Assembly (NCBI GenBank): GCA_963169675.1 | Contig: CAUJFJ010000186.1 | Span: 1 to 44,847, forward strand | Reading direction: 5' to 3' | DNA length: 44,847 nucleotides | From: Bacteroidota bacterium | GTDB taxonomy: Bacteria; Bacteroidota; Bacteroidia; AKYH767-A; OLB10 | In this document: positions 9,001 to 18,700 of the stretch, one piece after another | How the letters are laid out: the number at the start of each line of letters is the position of its first letter | How positions within the stretch are numbered: the stretch's first letter is position 1 | The notes under the pieces: generated by a model | What the model was told of the DNA's origin: nothing | The model's database searches: none | The model's input: the letters and a program-made list of their open reading frames with translations, nothing else | Position numbers and translations under genes: made by a program

Positions 9001-9696
9001 TCACTTCTTGTCAGGCACATTAAAAATAAATCCTACTCGAAAAACATTTTCAATTTTAATAGCGGAGTCATCCTTAAAATACTTTCTGAATTTAGTAATG
9101 AAAACATCCAGACTTCTTCCCAGGAAATAATCATTTTGTCCCCACAAATCTTTTAACATCTGATCTCTTTTAATGACAACATTCCGGTGTTTCACTAAAT
9201 ATAAAAGTATTTCACACTCCTTTTCGGTAATCCGCTTCAAAGTGCCATTGCATGTTAGTGATTGATTTCGTGGATCAAAAATATATGCTCCAATTGGAAC
9301 TGTTTCATTCATAAGAACAGGTTCAGGAGTTGTCCTTTTCAATACAACCTTAATTTTACATAGTAACTCTTCTTCATCAAATGGTTTGGTAATGTAATCG
9401 TCGGCACCCAGACCATAGCCTTTGATTTTATCTTCTTTCAGAGATTTAGCTGTTAGAAAAATGATTGGCGTTGTTTTGTTTGTCATTCTGATCTCTAATG
9501 CCAATGAAAATCCATCCATCTTTGGCATCATCACATCCAAAAGCATTAAATCGAACTGTGACTGTAAAGCGGTTTGCAAAGCTGCTTCTCCGTCTTTGCA
9601 TAACACCACCTGATAGCCTTCCGCTTCCAGAAAATCCTTCAACAACGATCCTAAATTAAGATCATCTTCGGCAAGTAAAATATTAATTCCCTTCAT
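9001..9696 (-). CDS. OmpR-family response regulator (RprY-like)
   Basis: 231 residues. The receiver domain begins INILLAEDDLNLGSLLKDFL with the acidic pair E/D-D, has the phospho-acceptor Asp in LMLLDVMMPKMDGF (about residue 54), Thr in IIFLTAKS and Lys in ADDYITKPFD. A winged-helix DNA-binding domain covers about 130-228 (LTEKECEILLYLVKH, then RSLDVFITKFRKYFKDD). Its start overlaps the end of the kinase gene by 14 bp, so the two are one transcription and translation unit. The sequence resembles RprY of Bacteroides; targets cannot be read here. Confidence 0.92.
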   Translation of the reverse strand: MKGINILLAEDDLNLGSLLKDFLEAEGYQVVLCKDGEAALQTALQSQFDLMLLDVMMPKMDGFSLALEIRMTNKTTPIIFLTAKSLKEDKIKGYGLGADDYITKPFDEEELLCKIKVVLKRTTPEPVLMNETVPIGAYIFDPRNQSLTCNGTLKRITEKECEILLYLVKHRNVVIKRDQMLKDLWGQNDYFLGRSLDVFITKFRKYFKDDSAIKIENVFRVGFIFNVPDKK

Positions 9697-10900
9697 CAGC
9701 CAACGGAATTTTTATTGAAAAAGTAGTGCCAGAACCTTTTAGACTTTCCACTGCTATGGTTCCACCATGCAGGGTAATAATTTTATGAATATATGTTAAC
9801 CCAAGTCCAAAACCTTTTACATCATGAATATCACCGGTTGGAACTCTAAAAAATTTCTCGAATATTTTTTGCTGATATTCTTTCTCTATTCCAATACCAT
9901 TATCTTTAATATGTAAAACAACCGTATTCCCTTCATTGTATGTTGAAATGTTAATCACTGGCTTTTCGGGGGAATATTTAATTGCATTGTCAATTAAATT
10001 AGAAATAGCTCCAGTTAAATGTGCCCGGTCCCCATTAATTTCCGTTTTGGTTGCTTTCAGATCCAGTGATAATACTCCATCGCGGATTTCAATCTGCAAC
10101 GACATTCCATTTACACTTTCTTTAATCAATTGATGTATGTCAACAGGACCTTTCTGCAGTCTGATTTCTCCACGCTCCAGCGCACTCATATTCAAAACCT
10201 GTTCAATTTGTAACCGAAGCTTTTCATTTTCCTGTAGGATAATCTCCGTATATTGTTTCACTTTGCCTTCTTGTGAAACATCTTTAGAAATCATTTTTCC
10301 TGCTAATGCAATGTTGGTTAAAGGTGTTTTGAATTCATGAGTCATGTTATTTAGAAACTCTGTGGTATGACCGGCAATTTTCTTTTCTTTCATTAAAGAT
10401 AAAATGGTTCTCCAGAATAATACCAGCACTACAAGAATTAAAACTATAGAAGTTAGAAACAATGTTCCCATTTCCTCAAGAATAAATTTATTCTTTCCTT
10501 CTACAAAAAAACTTAGCTCAAGTCCACTTTGTGTTGTTTCTTCTTCCAGTCGCTTTTTATAAACCGTTTCATCTTTACTGTTTGATTTTTCAGTTGAACT
10601 TTGTCCGGGTGCCGCCACTGCAAATGAGTAATCGGTATTGATATCATAAAAGTCCATGTAACTGGTGAACAACGAATCCGTCTTAACAAGTTCTTCAGCT
10701 CCGGTTCCGCTTTCAAAGTTTCTGCATGCTTGCGGATCTGCACTCAGCACCTCAGCCGTTCGGGCAACTACCATGTTGGCCTTTTCATTAAACAGCTCCT
10801 CCTTCACTTTAGCCGTCTGCACTATCCATTTTACCTGGATGACCAAAACGATCAACAAGGCAATGGAAGAAACAGATATAATAAGGTAGTTGCGCTTCAT
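9683..10900 (-). CDS. Membrane sensor histidine kinase (RprX-like)
   Basis: 405 residues from the ATG at 10900; a TTG two codons upstream is possible but needless. There are two membrane helices (residues about 5-24 and 145-165) with a short extracytoplasmic sensor between them that contains no known domain. The dimerisation domain has the phospho-accepting histidine in NNMTHEFKTPLTNIALAG. The ATPase domain has the N box (AISNLIDNAIKYS), G1 (IKDNGIGIEKEY), the F box and G2 (GFGLGLTYIHKI). It pairs with the downstream OmpR-type regulator (14-bp overlap). The promoter-like TAAATTTG at 10910-10917 ends only 9 bp before the ATG, so the mRNA may have almost no leader. Confidence 0.92.
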   Translation of the reverse strand: MKRNYLIISVSSIALLIVLVIQVKWIVQTAKVKEELFNEKANMVVARTAEVLSADPQACRNFESGTGAEELVKTDSLFTSYMDFYDINTDYSFAVAAPGQSSTEKSNSKDETVYKKRLEEETTQSGLELSFFVEGKNKFILEEMGTLFLTSIVLILVVLVLFWRTILSLMKEKKIAGHTTEFLNNMTHEFKTPLTNIALAGKMISKDVSQEGKVKQYTEIILQENEKLRLQIEQVLNMSALERGEIRLQKGPVDIHQLIKESVNGMSLQIEIRDGVLSLDLKATKTEINGDRAHLTGAISNLIDNAIKYSPEKPVINISTYNEGNTVVLHIKDNGIGIEKEYQQKIFEKFFRVPTGDIHDVKGFGLGLTYIHKIITLHGGTIAVESLKGSGTTFSIKIPLADEGN

Positions 10901-10909
10901 TTTCAACTA

Positions 10910-10917
10910 CAAATTTA
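10910..10917 (-). promoter_or_regulatory. Bacteroidota -7 element for the RprX-like kinase
   Basis: Minus strand reads TAAATTTG, an exact TAnnTTTG match, immediately upstream of the kinase ATG. No TTG is found at the usual -33 spacing, so support is from the -7 box alone. Confidence 0.5.
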
Positions 10918-11003
10918 CGCAATCCAATGGTGATTCCGACACATTAACAAGTCATTAACACCCTAATAACTAGTCGCTAACAGCTTAAATTAAAATTACC
11001 ACG

Positions 11004-11011
11004 TATATTTG
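11004..11011 (+). promoter_or_regulatory. Bacteroidota -7 element for the propeller lipoprotein
   Basis: TATATTTG matches TAnnTTTG and lies 34 bp before the ATG at 11046. Together with the minus-strand box at 10910-10917 it makes this ~145-bp gap a divergent promoter region. No clear -33 TTG is present. Confidence 0.5.
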
Positions 11012-11045
11012 TGTGCATTCAACGATGTTCTAAAAACCCGGACCT

Positions 11046-12182
11046 ATGAAATCAATATTCACACTGCTCCTGTTAATTGCTACTGCAAGCTCCTGTACCA
11101 TGGATCAGTCACATTTAACTGCTAAATCGGCAAATATAAATTTCGAAGAAAGCCCCTCCTGGGCAATCGAAGGCTCAGGCACACCAAACATCCTCGAAAA
11201 CGGATTCTCATTTAAGAAGGCATATAAAGCAGATTCCACGCTTCAAATTGGAAATTATATCCGGGCGATGATCCAGGACAAATCAGGTAACATCTGGGTA
11301 GGAACACATGGAAAGGGATTGGCAAGATTTGATGGAAAAAAGTTGAAGTTCTTTAATGAGGATGATAACTTCAATGCTATTGTGGTACGCGATATTAAAC
11401 AAGACTCAAACGGACTTATTTGGATTGCAACGAACAAAGGGATTTATAGCTATAACGGAAAAGTAATAAACAGCTTTAATATAAAAAGTGGAATCGATGA
11501 TAATGAAGTCTGGTCGATTGCCATAGACAAAAATATGCCAACGGGAAAAACCGGTGTTTGGTTTGGAACCGAAGATGGGGCCTTTTATTATGATGGTAAA
11601 AATTTCACGGAAATTAAGATTCCTGCCGCTGACCTCTCACGTTTCCCGGGTGCTTATACAGCGCCTAAACTGATAAACAGCATCCTTCAGGATAAAAGCG
11701 GGAAAACCTGGTTTGCAACCAATGGAAATGGCGTTTTTGTATTGGAAAACACTGCGGCCGACAAAACAAAAATGCGTCAATACACTCAAAAAGATGGTTT
11801 GTGTAATGATCTGGTACAAGGATTATATGAGGATACCAAGGGGAATATCTGGTTGACTACCCGTTTTGGTGGAGCAAGCCGGTTTGATGGGAAAAGCTTT
11901 ACAACATACTCTGATAAAAACGGGTTGAATAACAATTTTGTATGGACCGTTTACGAAGATCATTCCGGAAATTTGTGGTTTGCAACTGCCGGTGGCGGTG
12001 TGACAAAGTTTGATGGGAAGACATATGCTTCTTACACATCCAAAGATGGTTTACCTGATGATTATGTGCAATCTGTTTTGGAAGATGCAGATGGTAATTT
12101 GTGGTTTGGTGCCGGCACCGGACTGGCACGTTTTGATGGTAAAAAGTTTATTCGCTATCAGGGGAAAAGTGACGGATGTTGA
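11046..12182 (+). CDS. Two-component-regulator-propeller lipoprotein without output domain
   Basis: 378 residues. MKSIFTLLLLIATASSCTMD has a signal peptide with a Cys at 17, so a lipoprotein is likely. The rest consists of about seven beta-propeller blades of the Reg_prop type: repeated D-x-G-N-I/L-W-x-G/A-T followed by G-x-x-R/K-F/Y-D-G-K (for example DKSGNIWVGTHGKGLARFDGK). In larger proteins this propeller is the sensor half of hybrid two-component systems. Here the chain stops after the propeller, with no Y_Y_Y domain, kinase or regulator. It is divergent from the RprX/Y-like pair, which makes a ligand-binding accessory role possible but unproven. A relative with the same architecture lies at 38671-39720. 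Confidence 0.85.
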   Translation: MKSIFTLLLLIATASSCTMDQSHLTAKSANINFEESPSWAIEGSGTPNILENGFSFKKAYKADSTLQIGNYIRAMIQDKSGNIWVGTHGKGLARFDGKKLKFFNEDDNFNAIVVRDIKQDSNGLIWIATNKGIYSYNGKVINSFNIKSGIDDNEVWSIAIDKNMPTGKTGVWFGTEDGAFYYDGKNFTEIKIPAADLSRFPGAYTAPKLINSILQDKSGKTWFATNGNGVFVLENTAADKTKMRQYTQKDGLCNDLVQGLYEDTKGNIWLTTRFGGASRFDGKSFTTYSDKNGLNNNFVWTVYEDHSGNLWFATAGGGVTKFDGKTYASYTSKDGLPDDYVQSVLEDADGNLWFGAGTGLARFDGKKFIRYQGKSDGC

Positions 12183-12268
12183 GGAGCAATTTTCATAAGG
12201 TTGTTTAGCCTTCAATGACATTCCGTATTGAATTTTAACCTTTGCCTTAAGCCAGAGATGAATTGCCT

Positions 12269-12294
12269 TTTAGTTGCCTGATATGCCAACTAAA
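12269..12294 (+). other. Intergenic hairpin in the 12183-12404 gap
   Basis: TTTAGTTG (12269-12276) pairs with CAACTAAA (12287-12294), with flanking CC/GG across one bulged T. No T-run follows, so it is not a standard terminator. The rest of the gap between the propeller gene and the TPR-kinase promoter holds no gene that I can support. Confidence 0.35.
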
Positions 12295-12404
12295 GGGTGC
12301 AGGTTGCCGATTTGGTTGGTGTACATACTTTTTTTCAATATGCTGCACTAGAGACTTTTCATTTCAGAAAACACGTCAAACCGCCTTTAAAAATTTCTGA
12401 GTAG

Positions 12405-12435
12405 TTGCATGGAATCAATTCGGAACATATCTTTG
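12405..12435 (+). promoter_or_regulatory. Promoter of the TPR histidine kinase
   Basis: TTG at 12405-12407, 20-nt spacer, then TATCTTTG at 12428-12435: a full match to the Bacteroidota housekeeping promoter TTG-N19-21-TAnnTTTG. Transcription should begin near 12441, upstream of all candidate start codons. Confidence 0.75.
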
Positions 12436-12488
12436 TTCTAGTCCGGATGTGCTAAATGGACAGTTGTTTAGCAAAAAGAACACTGGAC

Positions 12489-14759
12489 ATGTTTAACCTC
12501 AACATTCGAATAATTTCTGGATTTATGTTTCGATTTCTTTCGGTTTTGCTGTTGCTTTGTTTCGCTCTTGCAAATAATTCAGTAGCACAAAACACTACTC
12601 CCATTGATTCCCTAAAATCAGTTTTAAAAACACAGGCCGATGATACATTAAAGTGTAAAACATATACAGAAATCATAAAGTACTATTATGGAAAAGGGAA
12701 TTTCAAAGCTGCAAAAGAAAACGCTTTGCTCGCTTTGGATTTGAGTGAAAGGATTCGTTTTAAGAAAGGAATTGCAGATGCTTATAATAACATCGGGTTG
12801 AACGATGAAAATATGGGCAATTTGGAAGATGCAAAGGTCAGTTATTTTAAGTCCTTGAAAATACGAGAAGAAATAGGTGGTTCCAGAGGATTATCCTTCA
12901 CCTACAATAATTTGGGAAACATCTATCGTCGGCAAGGTAATTTGCCTGAAGCACTCCAATATTTTTACAAATCACTGAAATTAAAAGAAGAACTTGATGA
13001 TAAAAAGGGTGCAGCACTCACCTTGAACAACATCGGTTTGATTTATGTTGATCAGGAATCTTTTGAAGATGCTTTATTAAATTATGATAATTCATTGAAG
13101 TTCTATGGCGCAATAAATGATAAAAACGGACTGGCCATGGTATACAACAACATTGGATTAGTTCACAAAAAAAGAGACAACACAAATCAAGCATTAGTTG
13201 ATTTTAATAAGGCATTGGAATTAAACCGTGAAACCGGAAATAAAAACTGGATTGCTGCGAATCTCACCAACATTGGTAGTATTTACCTGAATGATGCCAC
13301 AGCATCAACTAAAGTCTCTGATTCTATTACAGCGAAAACACAATATACCAATGCTCTTAAAGTATTTTCTGAAGCCAATGAAATTAATATGGCTTCCGGA
13401 AACAAATACAATCAATCTGCAAACCTGATTTCTTTGGGTGATGCCCAGATGGGCGTAGGCAACTACAACGAGGCTCAGAAACATCTCGAACAGGCTTTAC
13501 AAATTGCCATGGGGGCGGGCTTGAAATCAGTCACCAGAGATGCCTACATGGCATTGTCGCGACTCGATAATTTGCGTGCTTCTTCAGCGAGTTATCCACA
13601 GGTTGAACGTGTGAATTTCGGTCAATCTGCTTTAAAAAATTATGTGGCTGCCGGAATGGTAAAAGATTCCATCTTTACTGAAGAGAGCAATAAGCAACTG
13701 GCAGAATTGAAAACCCGGTATGAGTCTGAAAAAAAGGATAAGGAAATTGCACTGCTGAATACTGAAAAAAATCTGCAACAACTTTCTATAAAAGAGCAGC
13801 AGGCAGCATTAATGGTTTCACAATTACAATCTGTGAAAACCAAAAATGAATTGGAACTTTTAAACCAATCCAAAGCGCTTCAGGATATGCAGCTGACGAA
13901 AACTCAGCAGGAGCTGGTTTCAAAGATGCTTGAATCAAAATCTAGGGCTGCTGAACTTGAACTTGCGAATAAAGACAAAGCCATCCGGGAACAACAACTG
14001 GAACAGGAACAATTATTCCGAAACTTTTTAATTATTGGCATATTGGCTATGTTAGGCGTTACTGTCCTCCTGTTTAACAGATACAAACTACGTCAAAAAT
14101 TAAACCATCAGAAAAGCCTGATTGATCAACGTAAAAATATCAGTGCCGATTTGCACGATGATGTGGGAAGTACACTAAGTAGTATCAGCATTTATAGTGA
14201 AGCAATCAAAAACAAATTGCACCTGAACGAACCTGAAAAAGTAATGGACCTGGTACACAAAATTGGTGATACGTCCCGGGAGACCATCTCAAACCTCAGT
14301 GATATTGTGTGGAGTATTAATCCGGTTAACGACAGTGGTAAGGTCGTGATTGGTCGAATGGAATCGTTCGGATCATCGTTATTAGGTTCTAAAAACATTC
14401 GCTTCAAATTTCATTGCGACCCGGAACTTTACAAAAAGGATTTCGGAATGGAACTAAAGCAAAACTTATTCTTAATTTATAAAGAGGCAATCAACAATGC
14501 CGTAAAATATGCTGAAGCCTCTGTTGTAAGCTCCCAACTCAAACTAACCGATTCTCAAATTCAACTTATTATAAGTGATAATGGCAAAGGCTTCGATCCG
14601 GCAAAAACTGCGGACCACAAAAATAGCAGCATAACCGGTGGTAATGGGCTGGTTAATATGAAGTTAAGGGCATCGCAGATAGGAGGAAATTTGCAGATTA
14701 AAAGTTCTTCAGCAGGCACCTCCATCGAGGTAAAATTGCCCGCCAGCAATCTTCTCTGA
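12489..14759 (+). CDS. TPR-containing sensor histidine kinase (HisKA_3/NarX-like)
   Basis: 756 residues from the ATG at 12489. Alternatives are 12456 (long N-terminus) and 12525, whose product MFRFLSVLLLLCFALANNSVAQ is the neatest signal peptide. The periplasmic part holds about seven TPRs (repeated A-x-N-N-I/L-G-x-x-Y), followed by a long coiled coil rich in Glu/Gln/Lys and one membrane helix (FLIIGILAMLGVTVLLF). The cytoplasmic kinase has the HisKA_3 H-box DLHDDVGSTLSSISIYSE, an N box (IYKEAINNAVKYAEAS) and a G box (ISDNGKGFDP). This layout is the common TPR-kinase that partners a NarL regulator, and exactly such a gene follows 96 bp downstream. The stimulus is unknown. Confidence 0.92.
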   Translation: MFNLNIRIISGFMFRFLSVLLLLCFALANNSVAQNTTPIDSLKSVLKTQADDTLKCKTYTEIIKYYYGKGNFKAAKENALLALDLSERIRFKKGIADAYNNIGLNDENMGNLEDAKVSYFKSLKIREEIGGSRGLSFTYNNLGNIYRRQGNLPEALQYFYKSLKLKEELDDKKGAALTLNNIGLIYVDQESFEDALLNYDNSLKFYGAINDKNGLAMVYNNIGLVHKKRDNTNQALVDFNKALELNRETGNKNWIAANLTNIGSIYLNDATASTKVSDSITAKTQYTNALKVFSEANEINMASGNKYNQSANLISLGDAQMGVGNYNEAQKHLEQALQIAMGAGLKSVTRDAYMALSRLDNLRASSASYPQVERVNFGQSALKNYVAAGMVKDSIFTEESNKQLAELKTRYESEKKDKEIALLNTEKNLQQLSIKEQQAALMVSQLQSVKTKNELELLNQSKALQDMQLTKTQQELVSKMLESKSRAAELELANKDKAIREQQLEQEQLFRNFLIIGILAMLGVTVLLFNRYKLRQKLNHQKSLIDQRKNISADLHDDVGSTLSSISIYSEAIKNKLHLNEPEKVMDLVHKIGDTSRETISNLSDIVWSINPVNDSGKVVIGRMESFGSSLLGSKNIRFKFHCDPELYKKDFGMELKQNLFLIYKEAINNAVKYAEASVVSSQLKLTDSQIQLIISDNGKGFDPAKTADHKNSSITGGNGLVNMKLRASQIGGNLQIKSSSAGTSIEVKLPASNLL

Positions 14760-14760
14760 T

Positions 14761-14784
14761 AAAATCCCCGATATCGGGGATTTT
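14761..14784. promoter_or_regulatory. Perfect 24-bp palindrome with core TCCCCGATATCGGGGA (operator or terminator)
   Basis: A perfect dyad begins one base after the kinase stop codon and ends 71 bp before the regulator ATG. It has T-rich 3' sequence and could act as an intrinsic terminator or attenuator between kinase and regulator. Its core differs only in the central four bases from the palindrome at 15567-15582, which has no T-run, so a shared protein-binding site is equally plausible. Confidence 0.6.
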
Positions 14785-14855
14785 TGTTCCTCCGGGCATG
14801 CTTAACTTTGCTTTGTCTATTGAATATTTCATACAGCACCTAAATTCCAATAACA

Positions 14856-15512
14856 ATGGCTATCAGAGTTACGATTTTTGACGACAATAAAAAACTACTG
14901 GATTCCCTGGATATTCTTATCGATGGTAGCCCCGGCTTTCAGATTGCAGGAACTTTTCCCAACATCAGTAATCTAATTGCTGATATAGAAAAAAGTCAGC
15001 CTGATGTAATATTAATGGATATTGAAATGCCTGGCATGAATGGTATTGAAGGTGTCAAAATTGTTAAGAAACACTTTCCTAAAATTAATGTAATGATGCA
15101 AACAGCATTTGAAAATGATGAACATGTTTTTGAAGCTATTTGTGCCGGTGCATCAGGATACATTCTTAAGAGCACCTCTCCTTCGCGGATTCTAGAGTGT
15201 ATAGTAGAAGTGTATCAGGGAGGAAGCCCCATGAGTCCGACTGTTGCCAGAAAAGTATTGGGATTTTTACAAACACCAAAAAAAGAACCCAATCTGTCCA
15301 ATGAGAATAAGGATGATTACAATCTTACAAATCGCGAAAAGGAAGTACTATCATGTCTGGTAAATGGATTGAGTTACAAAATGATTGCTGATCAATGCAA
15401 TATTACTTATGAAACCGTCAGATCTCACATGAAAAAGATCTATGAAAAATTACATGTAGTAAGCATGACTGAAGCGGTAGCTAAAGCAATAAATCAGAAA
15501 ATTGTAATGTAA
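14856..15512 (+). CDS. NarL/LuxR-family response regulator
   Basis: 218 residues. The receiver domain (1-120) starts IRVTIFDDNKKLLDSL, has the phospho-acceptor Asp in VILMDIEMPGMNG (about residue 57), Thr in QTAFEN and Lys in GYILKSTSP. After a linker, a LuxR-type helix-turn-helix (about 150-215) reads LTNREKEVLSCLVNGLSYK and later ETVRSHMKKIYEKL. It is the expected partner of the TPR kinase just upstream. Palindromes of the type TCCCCGAWWTCGGGGA lie on both sides of the gene (14761-14784 and 15567-15582), and this regulator is the obvious candidate to bind them. Confidence 0.93.
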   Translation: MAIRVTIFDDNKKLLDSLDILIDGSPGFQIAGTFPNISNLIADIEKSQPDVILMDIEMPGMNGIEGVKIVKKHFPKINVMMQTAFENDEHVFEAICAGASGYILKSTSPSRILECIVEVYQGGSPMSPTVARKVLGFLQTPKKEPNLSNENKDDYNLTNREKEVLSCLVNGLSYKMIADQCNITYETVRSHMKKIYEKLHVVSMTEAVAKAINQKIVM

Positions 15513-15527
15513 ATACATTACTCATTG

Positions 15528-15562
15528 AAAGGCGGCAGGTTTTTGAAATCTGCCGCCTTTTT
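15528..15562 (+). terminator. Intrinsic terminator after the NarL-type regulator
   Basis: AAAGGCGGCAG (15528-15538) pairs with CTGCCGCCTTT (15550-15560), an 11-bp stem followed by T-rich sequence, 15 bp after the regulator stop codon. Confidence 0.85.
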
Positions 15563-15566
15563 ATTT

Positions 15567-15582
15567 TCCCCGAATTCGGGGA
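15567..15582. promoter_or_regulatory. Palindrome TCCCCGAATTCGGGGA, candidate operator
   Basis: Perfect 16-bp dyad directly after the regulator's terminator and about 120 bp before the 1178-residue T9SS gene. No T-run follows it, so a terminator role is unlikely. It shares both half-sites with the palindrome at 14761-14784. Confidence 0.55.
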
Positions 15583-15703
15583 TTTACTACTTCAAGTTTA
15601 TGAGGGAATTTTGTTTCGTTAAATAAACAGTCCGGTACTAATTAGTATTACACGGATTTGAAAATGACAAGTTACAAAACCTTAACCCTCTTAACTTATT
15701 AGT

Positions 15704-18700
15704 ATGCTAAAAATGAAATTATGCTTAAAAAAGGGAATCATGGTTATGATTCTATTCCTGATTGCCAATAATCTGTTGGCACAGACACCCCCTTTAAACT
15801 GGTATGTATCGGTTGATGCCAACACTCCGGAGGCTGAAATCTGGGGCACTTGTGGCGATAAAAATGGAAATTTTTATGTCACCGGCCGAATCCTTGCCAC
15901 TACTACATTTGGTTCTGTAGTTTTAAATACCGTTGGAGCAGGAAGTAATTTTTATCTGGTAAAATACAACGCCTCCGGAATTGTGATGTGGGGAAGAACT
16001 TTTAATACGCCAAATAGCAGTGCCATAGGATACAGTGTTTGTGCCGATAATAACGGAGATGTAATAGTTTCCGGAACTTACAATTCACCTACACTGACAA
16101 TTGACACTACAGTACTAACTAATGTGTCAAATGGATCGCTGCCCGATCTGTTTTTGGTGAAATATGACACAGATGGAAATATTATTTGGGTGAATGGTGA
16201 AGGTGGCGATAAAACTGATGGGGTATCGAAAGTTGCTACCGATAGTACTGGTAATATTTATCTGGCATTTCAAAGTTCGAGTGAATCCATTACCATTGGC
16301 AGTCAGACCCTGTTAACCAAAAATGATCCTTTCTCGTCGGTGAATGATATCCTCCTGGTAAAATATGATTCCAATGGAAATGTACAATGGGCGAGAAACG
16401 ATGGTGGTATAGGGGATGACAGAGTTCGGGGTTTTAGTGTCGATAACAATGGAAATTCGTATATCACCGGGAACATTAACACCTTTGGCTCTAGTATTAC
16501 CTATTCATTCACTCCGGTTACTTTATCAAGTATTGCCAGCAACGACTTCTACATCGTTAAATATAATAATCTGGGGAATGTGGAATGGGTAAGAAATACC
16601 GGGAATGCTATTGGCTATGATGTAAGTGCTGACAATAGTGGAAATGTGGCCATCACCGGTGATTTTTCGGGGAGCACATTGATCATTGCTGGAGTATCAA
16701 TTTCAAAGACCAATCCCAATGGCCAGGTTTTCACAGCAAAACTGAGTGATGCCGGAACTGTTGAGTGGTTAAAAACTGAAAATGGTGTGGGGGGATCTCA
16801 GGGAACAAATGTTAAAATTGATGGTGACGGCAATGTGTTGGTAGGTGCCCTGTTCAACGGAACTTCTATTACAATTGATACAACACTGATAACAGTAGCC
16901 GGTTCAACCGACATTGTACTATTCAAGTATGATCCCACAGGTATTGTATTGTGGGCTGATGCTATACAAAGCATCGGTTTTGACAGGTTAAACAGCATTA
17001 CGACCAATGCAGATGGAGACGAACTTATCTCCGGAATATTTGCCGGTTCTATCCTTTCATTTGCAAATGCATCTTTATTTAACACCCCTGCTTCCGGAAC
17101 GTTTGATTTGTTTTTTATTAGCCTATCCGGCGACCTAAGTACGGTATGGACAGGAAACAATTCAGCAGATTGGAATTCACCTTTTAACTGGGAGCCTCAA
17201 CAAGTTCCTACCGAGTTCGATAATGTAAAAATTCCTGCAGGCAGACCATTTAATCCTATCATTTATGGTGGAGTTGCCGCCAGTTGCAAAAAACTTAAGG
17301 TGGCTGATGGTGCTTTACTTCGCATGAATGGCGGTACCCTTTATATACATGGGGAGGTTACAGCAACTAATTCTACAGCCTTTCAATTCATTGGTGGTGG
17401 CGTTCATTTGTATCACGGAAGTACCTTCCCATCAAACATGGAATTCAACAATCTGACCATCAGAAATGTAAACGATGTGGATGCTGATAACAATTACATT
17501 TTCGACGGATCCACAGCGGTAAAAGGAAATTTTACAATTTCAGGAACAGCTGCTAAACCTTTACTTCCTAATATTATTCTCGGAGAATCCGACGATTTTT
17601 TTATCTTTAAAAACTTTAATATGAGTGCAGGCACAATCGGATGGGATGTAAACACTCCTTTACCTTCTAACTTAAAGAAAATACCGCAGTTAATTTTCTT
17701 AGGATATCCATCAATACAAACGATTACCATCTCGAACCCAACAGGTTTGGTAGATAGTCAAATTAGAGGCAATATTGATATTTCGAACCCTAATGCCCGC
17801 TTTACTTTACCAAATACCGAACTATTCCTTTATAATCTGATACTAACTACCGACTTAGACCTGGCCGGAAAAAACCTCAGCATGCTCGGAAAAATTGTTT
17901 ATTCTACAGTAGGAGGCATTACTACTAAAATAACCAACTCAGTGCCATCGAAAGGGACTATTGATGTTTCTAACTCTCCGACTTATAATTACGATTCGCT
18001 TGCTTTGGAAATCAATATCGATAAATTACAAAACTTGTTTTGCAATACTTTGGGAACATCATTTTATACCGTGTTGAAATCGTCACTAAGTGTTGACAAA
18101 TTGCAGGTATCAGGGTACCTTGATTTAAATGGAAAAAACCTGACTGTCGGATCGGTGAATAGAAGCACTGGAAGGTTATTTGTGGATTCATTGGGAACTA
18201 CAATTCCGGAAGGAACACTTTTCCTTTATGGAAACAGTACGAATCCCAATTATGACCTGACTGCAAAGTCCCTGAATAATCTGGTAGTTAATAATCCATT
18301 AGGTGTAACACTTCAAAATTTAACCAGTTTCCAAATTGGAACTCCTTCCTGGTCAAACATGGAATTATTTGGAACAGCAAAACTGACTTCCGGTAAATTT
18401 AATCTAAAAGGATCATTAATCGTCTTAAAACAAAGTGCTATGAGCTCTACTGGCAACAAAGGAAAAATTGTTGAAACACCACTCAATACTTTTGTCAGTT
18501 CAACCAGTGCTGGTCTCGGGCCAGCAATTGTAATTGACACAACTGTTACTACTCCAATCAATAAAAGAAATTATGGTGGATTAGGTTTTGTTATTACCAG
18601 TAATGTTCCTTTGAATCAGCTCTCTATTGACAGGATTCCATTATTTCAAATAGGAAACAACGGCGGATTTTCGATCCCCCGTACTTATAAAATCTATAAT

